NCBI GenBank assembly: GCA_005788205.1
Contig: SXYT01000076.1
Location: 4,802-68,801 of the forward strand
Length of the DNA stretch: 64,000 nucleotides
Direction: 5' to 3'
DNA from: Actinomycetota bacterium
Lineage (GTDB): Bacteria; Actinomycetota; Acidimicrobiia; Acidimicrobiales; Ilumatobacteraceae
Part shown: one piece after another, positions 50,157 through 59,122 of the stretch
Layout: every line of letters begins with the position of its first letter
Position numbering within the stretch: the stretch's first letter is position 1
Translations under genes and position numbers: made by a program
The notes under the pieces: generated by a model
The model's input: the letters and a program-made list of their open reading frames with translations, nothing else
Told to the model about the DNA's origin: nothing
The model's database searches: none

Positions 50157-50746
50157 TCGGGAGCCTCCGTGGCCATGTCCTCGAGCGTGTCGCTCCATCC
50201 ACCGTCCTCGTCGAGGTGCAGGGTGTCGGGTACCTGTGCACGGTCACCGCCGCCACGTTCGCCGAGATGGAGCCCACGTCGCCCGTTTTCGTTCACGTCC
50301 ACCACCACATCCGTGAGGACGCACAGACGCTCTATGCCTTCACCAGCCGCACGGAGAGGGACACCTTCGACGTGCTCCTCTCCACCCACGGGATCGGACC
50401 GGCAATGGCAATGGCGATCCTGTCCACCTACTCGCCCCAGTCGCTCGTCACGATCGTGGTGTCAGGCGACACCGGCGCACTCACCGCTGTCCCCGGTGTC
50501 GGCAAGAAGACCGCCGAGCGGCTCATGGTCGAGCTGAAGTCACGCCTCAACATCGACTCTGTGGCGACCGTGGGGGCCGACGGGTCCGTGCAGTCGGCTG
50601 CGGCGGACGTGAGGGAGGCGCTGACTTCGCTCGGGTACGGGCCCGACGAGATCCGCGACGTGATGCGCCAGCTCACCAACGTGGATGCACCCGAATCGAT
50701 GCTGCGCGATGCGCTCGCCCTGCTGGGAGCCCGCCGTGCGGGATGA
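50153..50746 (+). CDS. ruvA: Holliday junction DNA-binding protein RuvA
   Basis: RuvA tetramers bind the four-way junction and load RuvB. The 197-residue protein starts MIGSLRGHVLE (OB fold), has helix-hairpin-helix segments in LLSTHGIGPAMAMAIL and LTAVPGVGKKTAERLMVELK, and a flexible linker to the RuvB-binding C-terminal domain ALTSLGYGPDEI. ATG 50153 overlaps the ruvC stop. Confidence 0.97.
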   Translation: MIGSLRGHVLERVAPSTVLVEVQGVGYLCTVTAATFAEMEPTSPVFVHVHHHIREDAQTLYAFTSRTERDTFDVLLSTHGIGPAMAMAILSTYSPQSLVTIVVSGDTGALTAVPGVGKKTAERLMVELKSRLNIDSVATVGADGSVQSAAADVREALTSLGYGPDEIRDVMRQLTNVDAPESMLRDALALLGARRAG

Positions 50747-51728
50747 GTTCATGGACCCCACTGTCCATTCGGATGCCGACCACATCGACGAGGCCAGCCT
50801 GCGGCCGCGCGCACTCGATGAGTTCGTCGGCCAGCGCGAACTGAAGGAGCACCTCGACATCGTCCTCGGTGCGGCAAAACAGCGCGGCCAGGCGGCCGAC
50901 CACATTCTCCTTGCTGGACCGCCCGGCCTCGGCAAGACCACGATGGCGGGCATCGTCGCCGCCGAGATGGGCGTGGGTTTCCACGTGACCAGCGGGCCGG
51001 CTCTCGAGCGTGCGGGCGATCTTGCGGCGATCCTCACGAAACTGCAGGAGTCGGACGTCCTCTTCATCGACGAGATCCACCGTCTCTCGCGCTCGGTCGA
51101 GGAGATCCTCTACCCGGCCATGGAGGACTTCCAGATCGACATCGTGGTGGGCAAGGGCCCTGCCGCCTCGTCCATCCGTCTCTCGCTCCCGCGGTTCACC
51201 CTCATCGGGGCGACCACGCGGACCGGCATGATCACTGGTCCACTGCGTGACAGGTTCGGTCTGGTGGCCCGGCTCGACTTCTACGACGACGAGGAGCTGC
51301 GTTCCATCGTGGAGCGCGCCGCGGGAATCCTCGATGTGCCCCTGCGCGGTGACAGTGCTGAGCAGATCGCCCGCCGGAGCAGGGGCACGCCGCGAATCGC
51401 GAACCGCCTGCTGCGCCGCGTCCGTTACTTTGCCGAGGTGCGCGGCAACGGAGTGGTCGACCCTGCCACCGCGGACGAGGCACTGCGCGTCTTCGGTGTC
51501 GATGCAATTGGTCTCGACAAGGTCGACAGGGCGATCCTCAACGCGCTGTGCGAACGGTTCGGCGGCGGGCCCGTCGGTCTCACCACGCTCGCAATCGCGG
51601 TCGGGGAGCAACCCGAGACGGTCGAGGACGTGTACGAGCCGTTCCTCATCCAGCAGGGCCTCATCGCGCGGACGCCGCGCGGACGGGTGGCGATGGACGC
51701 CGCGTGGCGGCATCTGTCCAGCCCGTAG
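50736..51728 (+). CDS. ruvB: Holliday junction ATP-dependent helicase RuvB
   Basis: RuvB is the AAA+ motor of branch migration. The 330-residue protein has LRPRALDEFVGQRELKEHL, Walker A GPPGLGKTT, Walker B FIDEIHRLSR, sensor 1 in IGATTRTGMI and the arginine finger region PLRDRFG. A winged helix lies at the C-terminus. GTG 50736 (overlapping ruvA, with GGGAG upstream) is used; ATG 50751 is an alternative five codons later. Its TAG stop forms the first bases of the queA -10 element. Confidence 0.97.
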   Translation: MRDEFMDPTVHSDADHIDEASLRPRALDEFVGQRELKEHLDIVLGAAKQRGQAADHILLAGPPGLGKTTMAGIVAAEMGVGFHVTSGPALERAGDLAAILTKLQESDVLFIDEIHRLSRSVEEILYPAMEDFQIDIVVGKGPAASSIRLSLPRFTLIGATTRTGMITGPLRDRFGLVARLDFYDDEELRSIVERAAGILDVPLRGDSAEQIARRSRGTPRIANRLLRRVRYFAEVRGNGVVDPATADEALRVFGVDAIGLDKVDRAILNALCERFGGGPVGLTTLAIAVGEQPETVEDVYEPFLIQQGLIARTPRGRVAMDAAWRHLSSP

Positions 51729-51731
51729 CCT
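51726..51731 (+). promoter_or_regulatory. -10 element TAGCCT for a leaderless queA transcript, overlapping the ruvB stop
   Basis: TAGCCT begins with the ruvB TAG stop codon and ends six bases before the queA GTG. Confidence 0.6.
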
Positions 51732-51737
51732 TTCGGC

Positions 51738-52751
51738 GTGCGACTGTCGGACATCGATTACGACCTGCCCGACGAACTGATCGCGCAGAAGCCGGCGGAG
51801 CCACGTGACTCCTCGCGCCTGCTCGTCGACAGGGGTCCCGCGGCGCCGGACCACATGGGCATGACCGACATCGCGGACCTGCTCGGACCCGGTGACGTCC
51901 TCGTGGTGAACGACACCCGGGTCCTGCCGGCGCGGTTGATGCTGCAGCGCTCGACGGGTGGTGCAGCCGAGGTCTTGCTCCTCGAGCCCCTGGACGACGG
52001 CCGCCGCCGCTGGGAGGCCCTGGTACGGCCCGCCCGCAGGCTGAAAGAGGGGGAGGTGCTCGAGTTCTTCGGCAAGCGCGTGGCGCGGGTGGGAACGCGC
52101 ACGGAGGCGGGGGACACGTTCGAGGTGGAGATCCTGGATGACGTGCCCCTCGCGTTGATCGAGCGGATCGGGTCGATGCCGCTTCCCCCGTACATCCGCG
52201 GTTCGCTGAAGGACAAGGAGAGGTACCAGACGGTGTACTCGCGGGACGCCCGCAGCGCCGCCGCACCGACTGCCGGACTCCATTTCACCGAGGAACTTCT
52301 CGCCCGTGTCACGGCGAGGGGTGTCACCATGGTGCGGGTGGAACTGGTGGTCGGTCTCGACACGTTCAAGCCGGTCACGGAGGAGGACCCGCTGAACCAC
52401 AGGATCCACACCGAGACGTACTCGGTCCCGCAAGAGACGATTGCCGCGTGTGCGGCGGCGGAACGGGTGGTGGCGGTCGGCACCACCGCGGCCAGGGCGC
52501 TCGAGTCGGCAGCCGCCACCGGCAACCTGTCGGGCCGCACGTCCCTGTTCATCACGAGAGGGCACGAGTGGAGGACCGTGGACCTCCTGCTCACGAACTT
52601 CCACATGCCGAGGACGTCGCTCCTTCTCATGGTCGATTCGTTCGTCGGGCCCCGCTGGCGGCGGTTGTACGCAGAGGCCGTGAGGGAGCGCTACCGCTTC
52701 CTGTCCTTCGGTGACGCGATGCTCCTCGACCGCAGCCTGGGCGGTGAGTGA
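51738..52751 (+). CDS. queA: S-adenosylmethionine:tRNA ribosyltransferase-isomerase QueA
   Basis: QueA turns preQ1 in tRNA into epoxyqueuosine, using the ribosyl part of SAM. The 337-residue protein begins MRLSDIDYDLPDELIAQKP and has VLVVNDTRVLPARL, YQTVYSRDARSAAAPTAGLH and LTNFHMPRTSLLLMV, all strongly conserved. GTG 51738 is supported by the -10 spacing and the N-terminus. It overlaps tgt by one base, so the two queuosine enzymes are coupled. Confidence 0.97.
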   Translation: MRLSDIDYDLPDELIAQKPAEPRDSSRLLVDRGPAAPDHMGMTDIADLLGPGDVLVVNDTRVLPARLMLQRSTGGAAEVLLLEPLDDGRRRWEALVRPARRLKEGEVLEFFGKRVARVGTRTEAGDTFEVEILDDVPLALIERIGSMPLPPYIRGSLKDKERYQTVYSRDARSAAAPTAGLHFTEELLARVTARGVTMVRVELVVGLDTFKPVTEEDPLNHRIHTETYSVPQETIAACAAAERVVAVGTTAARALESAAATGNLSGRTSLFITRGHEWRTVDLLLTNFHMPRTSLLLMVDSFVGPRWRRLYAEAVRERYRFLSFGDAMLLDRSLGGE

Positions 52752-53848
52752 TGTTCGGTGTGCGCCACGTCCAGTCCGCGGTGGAGGGTGCCGCCCGCGC
52801 CGGGACCGCCACCACCGCCCGCGGCAGCTACGAGACCCCGTGCTTCATGCCCGTGGGCACGCGCGGCGCAGTCAAGTACCTGAGTGCCGACGATTACGCC
52901 TCGCTCGGCGCACGCATCGTCCTCGGCAACACGTACCACCTGATGCTGCGCCCCGGCGCCGATGTCATCGAACGTTTCGGTGGTCTCGGCCGGTTCGCGG
53001 GGTGGGACGGACTGACACTCACCGACTCAGGAGGGTTCCAGGTGTTCTCCCTCGACCCGAAGGTGGACGATGAAGGTGTCACGTTCAAGTCCACGTATGA
53101 CGGGTCGATGCACCGGTTCACTCCCGAGATCGCCGTCGGCGTGCAGGAGAGAATCGGTGCGGACATCCAGATGGTGCTCGACGTGTGCACCTCTCTGCCG
53201 GCCTCGGACGCCGAAATCAGGATCGCACTGGAGCGCACCCATGCATGGGCCATCCGTGCGCGCGCGGCCCATTCGCGCCCGGACCAGTCGCTCTTTGGCA
53301 TCGTCCAGGGAGGCATCCACGCGGCGATGCGGCGCGAGAGTGCGCAGCGCACGGTGGACGTCGGCTTCGACGGGTACGCCATCGGCGGGCTGTCGGTGGG
53401 GGAGACGCGCGGGGAGATGCTCCCCGCCCTCGCGGCCGCCGTGGAGCACCTGCCGGCAGACCAGCCCAGGTACCTGATGGGCGTGGGCGACCCGGCGTCC
53501 CTGGTGGAGGCCGTCGCCCTGGGGGTCGACCAGTTCGACTGCGTCCTGCAGACCAGGCTCGGCAGGCACGGGACGGCACTGACGTCCGAGGGAAAGCTCC
53601 ACGTGAAGAACGCCCGTTTCGCACTGGATGACTCACCCCTCGACCCGACGTGCGCCTGCTGGGTGTGCGCGCGTCATTCGCGCGGGTACGTTCGCCATCT
53701 CATGCAGGCCGGCGAGCCCACCGCCTCCCGTCTCGTGTCGGTCCACAACATCTCGTGGACCCTCCAGTTGATGGACAGGATCAGGGCCGCCATCACGGAC
53801 GGCACGTTCGGGGCCCTGCGTCGGGAGATTCTCGGCGTCTGGGGCTGA
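52751..53848 (+). CDS. tgt: tRNA-guanine transglycosylase Tgt
   Basis: Tgt swaps guanine 34 for preQ1 in tRNAs with GUN anticodons. The 365-residue barrel protein has the substrate-binding DSGGFQVFSL, the nucleophile region GVDQFDCVLQTRLGRHGTAL and the zinc site CACWVCARHSRGYVRHL. TRLGRHG has Leu where bacterial Tgt usually has Asn (TRNGRxG). No preQ1 synthesis or transporter gene is in the window. ATG 52751 shares a base with the queA stop. Confidence 0.96.
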   Translation: MFGVRHVQSAVEGAARAGTATTARGSYETPCFMPVGTRGAVKYLSADDYASLGARIVLGNTYHLMLRPGADVIERFGGLGRFAGWDGLTLTDSGGFQVFSLDPKVDDEGVTFKSTYDGSMHRFTPEIAVGVQERIGADIQMVLDVCTSLPASDAEIRIALERTHAWAIRARAAHSRPDQSLFGIVQGGIHAAMRRESAQRTVDVGFDGYAIGGLSVGETRGEMLPALAAAVEHLPADQPRYLMGVGDPASLVEAVALGVDQFDCVLQTRLGRHGTALTSEGKLHVKNARFALDDSPLDPTCACWVCARHSRGYVRHLMQAGEPTASRLVSVHNISWTLQLMDRIRAAITDGTFGALRREILGVWG

Positions 53849-53873
53849 GGGGTCCCGCGCAGGCCCGAGTCGC

Positions 53874-53879
53874 TAGGCT
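53874..53879 (+). promoter_or_regulatory. -10 element TAGGCT for a leaderless yajC transcript
   Basis: TAGGCT ends eight bases before the yajC GTG; there is no ribosome-binding site. Confidence 0.55.
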
Positions 53880-53887
53880 CAGGCTCC

Positions 53888-54223
53888 GTGATTTCCACCA
53901 TTGCCGCAGAAACGACCACCAGCAACTCGAGCGGAGGCGGAGCAGTCTTCCAGCTCGTCTTCTTCGGGGCGATCTTCGCCGGAATGTACTTCCTGCTGCT
54001 GCGCCCCCAGCGCAAGCGCATGAAGGAGACGCAGTCACTCCAGTCCAGCCTTGCCGAGAACGACGAGGTCATCCTCAACTCGGGCATCTACGGCTTCATC
54101 ACCATGATCGAGGGTGACATCGTGTGGCTCGACATCGCTGACGGCCACGGCACCGAGCGCATCGAGATCCGGGTGTCGCGCGGTTCTGTCGCACGCAAGA
54201 CCCAGCCCGCCGAGACCAAGTAG
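53888..54223 (+). CDS. yajC: Preprotein translocase accessory subunit YajC
   Basis: YajC joins SecDF in the Sec holocomplex. The 111-residue protein has a short Ser/Thr/Gly-rich N-terminus and one membrane helix (about 20-38, VFQLVFFGAIFAGMYFL). The hallmark LLRPQRKRMKE follows, then a small cytoplasmic domain (ENDEVILNSGIYGFI). It is followed after five bases by secD. Confidence 0.95.
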   Translation: MISTIAAETTTSNSSGGGAVFQLVFFGAIFAGMYFLLLRPQRKRMKETQSLQSSLAENDEVILNSGIYGFITMIEGDIVWLDIADGHGTERIEIRVSRGSVARKTQPAETK

Positions 54224-54228
54224 GTCCC

Positions 54229-55761
54229 ATGCCCCGCCGGCTCGTTGTCACACTGCTCCTCACCGTGCTCGTCACGGGAGGGCTGTTGGTGGGCAACCTG
54301 ATCGCGGGCAACTCCCCGGCGCTCGGCCTTGACCTGCAGGGTGGGGCCTCGGTCACGCTGATACCGGACGGGGAGTACGACGAGGTCGCAATCGGCGTCG
54401 CCGTCGAGGTGATCAGGCAGCGGGTGGACTCGATCGGCGTGGCCGAACCCGAGATCATCCGCCAGGGTTCGACGGTGGTCGTCAATCTCCCCGGTGTGAA
54501 GGACCAGCAGCGAGCACTCGAGCTCGTGGGCCGCACCGGCGAGGTGCAGCTGCGCCCGGTCCTCGGACAGGCCGAAAATGAAGAGTCGACAACCACGACG
54601 GTTGCCGGCGCAACAACGACGACCGTCGCCGGTGCGTCGGGCACGGTGCCGCCATCGCCGGACACCACCCTCGCCGAGCCGTCGGGAGGTCTCGGGAGCT
54701 CGCGTGCCCCCGGTGCCGACCCCACCACGACCACCATCGCACCGCCGCCGGCCGAGGGGGAAGGTGGCGCCGACCCGAACGGTCTCCAACCCGGCCAGGA
54801 AGTGCTGCCCGCCGCGAAGGGCAACACGATCTATCTCGTCGGGCCCACAGCCGCGAACGGCGAGGTGTTCGAGAAGGAAGCGACGGCAGACATCTCCCAG
54901 GGAGGCTGGGCGGTCAGTGTCAACCTGCGCGGCGGCGCGGGGGGCGAGGACATCTGGAATGCGCTCGCCAAGAAGTGCTTCGACGGGGGCGCGGAATGCC
55001 CCACGAAGCAGGTCGCGATAGTGCTCGACGGGGAGGTGATCTCTGCGCCGGTCGTCCAGACGCCCGATTTCAACGGGTCGGTGCAGATCACCGGTGACTT
55101 CACGGAGAAAGAGGCCCGTGACCTGGCCAAGATCCTCCAGTTCGGTGCCGTCCCGGTGCGCTTCGACACGCCCACCGTCCAGACCGTGTCGGCAACGCTC
55201 GGCAAGGACTCTCTGAACGCCGCGATCGTGTCCGGACTTCTCGGCGTTCTCCTCGTGCTCGCCTTCCTCGTCTTCTATTACCGCCTCATCGCACTCGTGG
55301 TCGTCGCCGGACTCGGGGTCTCGGGCATGCTCCTGTGGAGCGTGATCTCTTGGCTCTCGAAAACGAACGGTCTCGCGCTGACCCTCTCGGGTGCGGCGGG
55401 CATCATCGTCTCCATCGGCGTCACCGTGGACTCCTACGTCGTGTTCTTCGAGCGCCTGAAGGACGACGTCCAGAGCGGCCGCACACTGCGCAACTCGGCT
55501 GTGCGCGGTTTCGAGAGCGCGTGGCGCACCATCCTCGCCGCTGACACCGTCTCGCTCCTCGGTGCGGTCATTCTCTGGTGGCTCACCGTCGGTTCGGTGC
55601 GGGGATTCGCGTTCTTCCTCGCGCTGTCCACGATCTCCGACATGGTCGTGTCCTATTTCTTCACGCGGCCGACTGTCCTGCTGCTGTCCCGAACCAGACT
55701 GATGAACAAGGGCCGCGTCCTCGGTGTTCGCCCTGCCCTCACCGCAGCGGAGGTGAACTGA
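54229..55761 (+). CDS. secD: Protein translocase subunit SecD
   Basis: SecD uses the proton motive force to help pull proteins across the membrane. The 510-residue protein has a first membrane helix, the GLDLQGGASVTL motif and the periplasmic P1 domain. Between the P1 base (ending LRPVLGQ) and its head lies an insertion of about 70 residues (about 118-187), rich in Thr, Pro, Gly and Ala with repeated TTTTVAGA units. The distal RND-type membrane block includes FGAVPVRF and GVTVDSYVVFFERLKDD. Its stop shares a base with secF. Confidence 0.96.
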   Translation: MPRRLVVTLLLTVLVTGGLLVGNLIAGNSPALGLDLQGGASVTLIPDGEYDEVAIGVAVEVIRQRVDSIGVAEPEIIRQGSTVVVNLPGVKDQQRALELVGRTGEVQLRPVLGQAENEESTTTTVAGATTTTVAGASGTVPPSPDTTLAEPSGGLGSSRAPGADPTTTTIAPPPAEGEGGADPNGLQPGQEVLPAAKGNTIYLVGPTAANGEVFEKEATADISQGGWAVSVNLRGGAGGEDIWNALAKKCFDGGAECPTKQVAIVLDGEVISAPVVQTPDFNGSVQITGDFTEKEARDLAKILQFGAVPVRFDTPTVQTVSATLGKDSLNAAIVSGLLGVLLVLAFLVFYYRLIALVVVAGLGVSGMLLWSVISWLSKTNGLALTLSGAAGIIVSIGVTVDSYVVFFERLKDDVQSGRTLRNSAVRGFESAWRTILAADTVSLLGAVILWWLTVGSVRGFAFFLALSTISDMVVSYFFTRPTVLLLSRTRLMNKGRVLGVRPALTAAEVN

Positions 55762-56882
55762 TGGCCGGACGCTGGCAACGGCTCTACCGCGGCGAGTCCA
55801 CGATCGATTTCTACGGTCGTCGCCGTTTCGGGTTCTTCTTCTCTGCCGCGCTCCTTCTCGTGGCAGTCGTGTCCCTTTTCGCCCAGGGGCTCAACCTCGG
55901 CATCGACTTCAAGGGCGGGGTCGCGTGGGAGGCCCCCGTCAGCGGACAACTCACCATCGAGTCCGCGAAGGTCATCCTCGAGGACGCAGGCATCGACGAG
56001 ACGTCGGCCAAATTCCAGTTGCTGAGCTCTGCTGCGGACCAGCGCCTGCGTATCCAGGCGGGCGAGCAGACGGAGGCCGTGCAGAAGGACGTGCAGGACA
56101 GACTCGCCGCCAAGGCAGGGTCCGGCGAGGACAGCGTGAGCGTGGCCACGGTCAGCTCGACCTGGGGTCGCAGCATCACCAACAAGGCGATCCGTGCCCT
56201 TCTCGTGTTCATGCTCTTCGTCTCGATCTTCATCTCCTGGAGGTTCGAGTGGGGCATGGCCCTGTCGGCCATCGCTGCAATGGTCCATGACGTCGGCATC
56301 AGTGTCGGCGTCTACTCGGTGCTCAGGCTGGAGGTCACCCCGGCGACGGTCGTGGCTTTCCTGACGATCCTCGGTTTCTCCCTCTACGACACGATCGTGG
56401 TGTTCGACAAGGTCCACGAGAACTCGGCCCGCTTCTCCGGCAGCAGGGTGTCCTCGGGGGATGTCATCAACGTCTCGATGAACCAGGTGCTCATGCGCTC
56501 GCTGAACACGAGCATCGCCGCCGTCCTGCCCGTTTTCAGCCTCCTCGTGCTCGGATCCGGGGTCTTCGGCGCGGTCGCACTCCGCGAGTTCGCGCTCGCT
56601 CTCCTCGTGGGTCTCTCCACCGGCGCCTACTCCTCGATCTTCATCGCGTCGCCCCTGCTCGGGCTGCTGAAGAACCGTGACCCGCGGTACAGGCCGTACC
56701 GGTCGCACCTGTCGACCGGGCCGGAGATGGCCCACCTGATGGCCACCGGTGCTCCCGCCAGCCGCAGGGGAGCCTTTGTCACTGCCGTCAGCGACACCGA
56801 GGCATCCCCGGAGGTCGCCGCGGCTGTCGCCGAGTCCGTGCTGAGCCACCCCCCGCGTCCGCGCAAGAGGGTGCGTCGCTAA
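55761..56882 (+). CDS. secF: Protein translocase subunit SecF
   Basis: SecF pairs with SecD. The 373-residue protein has LNLGIDFKGGVAWEA after helix 1, a periplasmic domain, and the membrane block with AAMVHDVGISVGVYS and GFSLYDTIVVFDKVHEN. An extra C-terminal stretch of about 60 residues ends in a basic run (PRPRKRVRR) on the cytoplasmic side. ATG 55761 overlaps the secD stop; its TAA stop is the start of the relA -10 element. Confidence 0.96.
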   Translation: MAGRWQRLYRGESTIDFYGRRRFGFFFSAALLLVAVVSLFAQGLNLGIDFKGGVAWEAPVSGQLTIESAKVILEDAGIDETSAKFQLLSSAADQRLRIQAGEQTEAVQKDVQDRLAAKAGSGEDSVSVATVSSTWGRSITNKAIRALLVFMLFVSIFISWRFEWGMALSAIAAMVHDVGISVGVYSVLRLEVTPATVVAFLTILGFSLYDTIVVFDKVHENSARFSGSRVSSGDVINVSMNQVLMRSLNTSIAAVLPVFSLLVLGSGVFGAVALREFALALLVGLSTGAYSSIFIASPLLGLLKNRDPRYRPYRSHLSTGPEMAHLMATGAPASRRGAFVTAVSDTEASPEVAAAVAESVLSHPPRPRKRVRR

Positions 56883-56885
56883 CCT
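56880..56885 (+). promoter_or_regulatory. -10 element TAACCT for a leaderless relA transcript, overlapping the secF stop
   Basis: TAACCT starts with the secF TAA stop codon and ends six bases before the relA ATG. Confidence 0.55.
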
Positions 56886-56891
56886 TCACGC

Positions 56892-59111
56892 ATGGGCACA
56901 GCCGACCGCGTCCTCCCGTGGCGACGGCACCACAGCGCGCCGATCGAGGAACTCGCCCCCCTGCTCGGGTCCTACCGCAGGCGGCACCCGCGCCAGTCCG
57001 TCGCTCTGGTCAACAGGGCCTACGAGACCGCCCGCCGCGCCCACCAGAACCAGATGAGGTCCTCGGGGGAGGCGTACATCAACCACCCGATCGCGGTCGC
57101 CAGGATCGTCGCTGACATCGGTCTCGACGAGGTCTCCCTCGCAGCTGCGCTCCTCCATGATGCTGTCGAGGACACCGAGATCACGCTCGAGGACGTCCAG
57201 CGCGACTTCGGCGACGAGGTGGCGGGGATCGTGGACGGTGTCACGAAACTGGAGCGCCTGCAGTTCGACTCGCGCGAGGAGCAACAGGCGGCAACGATGC
57301 GCAAGATGCTCGTGGCCATCGCCCGCGACATACGCGTCCTCGGCATCAAGCTCGCGGACCGCCTGCACAACATGCGCACGCTCGCCGGCATGCCCGTCGA
57401 GAAGCAGCAGCGGGTCGCCCAGGAGACGCTCGACATCGACGCGCCGCTCGCCCACCGTCTGGGCATGCAGGACATGAAACAGCAGCTCGAGGATCTCGCG
57501 TTCTCCGCCCTCTACCCGAAGCGCTTCGCCGAGCTGGACCATCTCGTCTCCAGTCGGACGCCGGAGAGGGACGTCTACCTGGCGAAGGCGATCGCCGAGG
57601 TCCAGGGCAGGCTCGCCGATGTGAACATCGCCGGCGAGGTCACGGGGCGGGGGAAGCACCTCTGGAGCATCTACGAAAAGATGGTCCAGAAGGACCGTGA
57701 CTTCGACGAGATCTTCGACCTGAACGCGATCCGGATCATCGTGGACAACGTCCGTGACTGCTACGGGGCGCTCGGTTGCATCCACGGCAAGTGGCGCCCG
57801 GTGGTCGGCAGGTTCAAGGACTACATCGCCATGCCGAAGTTCAACCGGTACCAGTCGCTCCACACCACCGTGATCGGCCCGGGTGGCAAGCCGCTCGAGG
57901 TGCAGATCAGGACGAGGGAGATGCACGAACAGGCGGAGTTCGGTGTCGCCGCCCACTTCGGCTACAAGCACGGCACCGACTCGAGCGACCTGGACTGGCT
58001 GAACAGGATCATCGACTGGCAGTCGGAGATGCTCGACCCGGACCAGTTCATGGCCGACCTGAAGACCGACCTCGAGCAGGAGGAGGTCTTCGTGTTCACG
58101 CCGAAGGGGCGGGTCATCACCCTCCCCGTCAACTCAACCCCGGTCGACTTTGCCTACGCCGTCCATACCGAGGTCGGCCACTCGTGCATCGGTGCCCGTG
58201 TGAACGGCAGGCTCGTCTCGCTCGACTCGTCGTTGTCGTCTGGGGACACCTGCGAGATCTTCACCTCGAAGGTCGAGGACGCGGGCCCCTCGCGCGACTG
58301 GCTGGGTTACGTGCAGTCCCCGCGCGCGACGAACAAGATCAAGCAGTGGTTCTCCCGCGAGCGACGCGAGGACATGGTCGAGGCGGGCCGCGAGGAGCTG
58401 GCGGCGGAACTGCGACGGGAGGGCCTGCCGGTGCAGCGCATCTGGTCCTCTGACGCATTCCTCGAGCAAATGGAGGCGCTCAACTTCACGGACGTCGACT
58501 CGCTCCTCGCCGCGATCGGCGAGCACCATGTCTCGGCGCGCGGATTCGCCCAGCGCATCGGCAGGTCCGTGCGCCACGAGTCGAGCGACGAGCAGCTCGC
58601 CATGCCGATGCGGGCGGACCGGACCGACGGCATCCCGCGCTCGACGACCGGCATCCACGTGGAGGGTCTCGACGACGTCCTCGTGCGTCTGTCCCGTTGC
58701 TGCACCCCCGTGCCGGGTGACGACATCATCGGGTTCGTCACGAAGGGCCGCGGGGTCAGCGTGCACAGGGCCGACTGTGCGAACGCCATGAACCTTGCCG
58801 GTGACGAGCCCGCGAGGCTCATCGAGGTCGAATGGTCGGGCGCGACCCCGGGCGCGGTCTTCAGGGCCGGGGTGGAGGTTGTCGCCCTCGACCGCAGCAG
58901 GCTCCTGCGTGACGTGGCGAACGCCCTCTCGGAGCAGCACGTCAACATCGTTGCCTGCAGCACCCACACCGGCCAGGACCGCGTGGCAAAGATGCGTTTC
59001 GAGTTCGAGCTCGGCGACCCGAACCACCTCGACGCGGTCCTGCGGATGATCAAGGGGATCGATGCCGTCTACGACGCATATCGCATCGTGCCCGGCGGCT
59101 CCGCGGACTAG
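56892..59111 (+). CDS. relA: Bifunctional (p)ppGpp synthetase/hydrolase (RelA/SpoT, Rel)
   Basis: This stringent-response enzyme makes and degrades (p)ppGpp. The 739-residue protein has an HD hydrolase domain with HDAVEDTEI and KLADRLHNMRT, so hydrolysis should be active. The synthetase domain contains RFKDYIAMPKFNRYQSLHTT and EVQIRTREMHEQAEFG. The TGS domain (VFVFTPKGRVITLPVNSTPV), a zinc-finger-like region with CCTPVPGDD and a C-terminal ACT domain follow, as in ribosome-bound Rel. The single bifunctional gene beside secDF matches M. tuberculosis. Confidence 0.97.
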   Translation: MGTADRVLPWRRHHSAPIEELAPLLGSYRRRHPRQSVALVNRAYETARRAHQNQMRSSGEAYINHPIAVARIVADIGLDEVSLAAALLHDAVEDTEITLEDVQRDFGDEVAGIVDGVTKLERLQFDSREEQQAATMRKMLVAIARDIRVLGIKLADRLHNMRTLAGMPVEKQQRVAQETLDIDAPLAHRLGMQDMKQQLEDLAFSALYPKRFAELDHLVSSRTPERDVYLAKAIAEVQGRLADVNIAGEVTGRGKHLWSIYEKMVQKDRDFDEIFDLNAIRIIVDNVRDCYGALGCIHGKWRPVVGRFKDYIAMPKFNRYQSLHTTVIGPGGKPLEVQIRTREMHEQAEFGVAAHFGYKHGTDSSDLDWLNRIIDWQSEMLDPDQFMADLKTDLEQEEVFVFTPKGRVITLPVNSTPVDFAYAVHTEVGHSCIGARVNGRLVSLDSSLSSGDTCEIFTSKVEDAGPSRDWLGYVQSPRATNKIKQWFSRERREDMVEAGREELAAELRREGLPVQRIWSSDAFLEQMEALNFTDVDSLLAAIGEHHVSARGFAQRIGRSVRHESSDEQLAMPMRADRTDGIPRSTTGIHVEGLDDVLVRLSRCCTPVPGDDIIGFVTKGRGVSVHRADCANAMNLAGDEPARLIEVEWSGATPGAVFRAGVEVVALDRSRLLRDVANALSEQHVNIVACSTHTGQDRVAKMRFEFELGDPNHLDAVLRMIKGIDAVYDAYRIVPGGSAD

Positions 59112-59114
59112 TCT
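59109..59114 (+). promoter_or_regulatory. -10 element TAGTCT for a leaderless hisS transcript, overlapping the relA stop
   Basis: TAGTCT begins with the relA TAG stop and ends eight bases before the hisS GTG. Confidence 0.55.
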
Positions 59115-59122
59115 TCGCTGTC

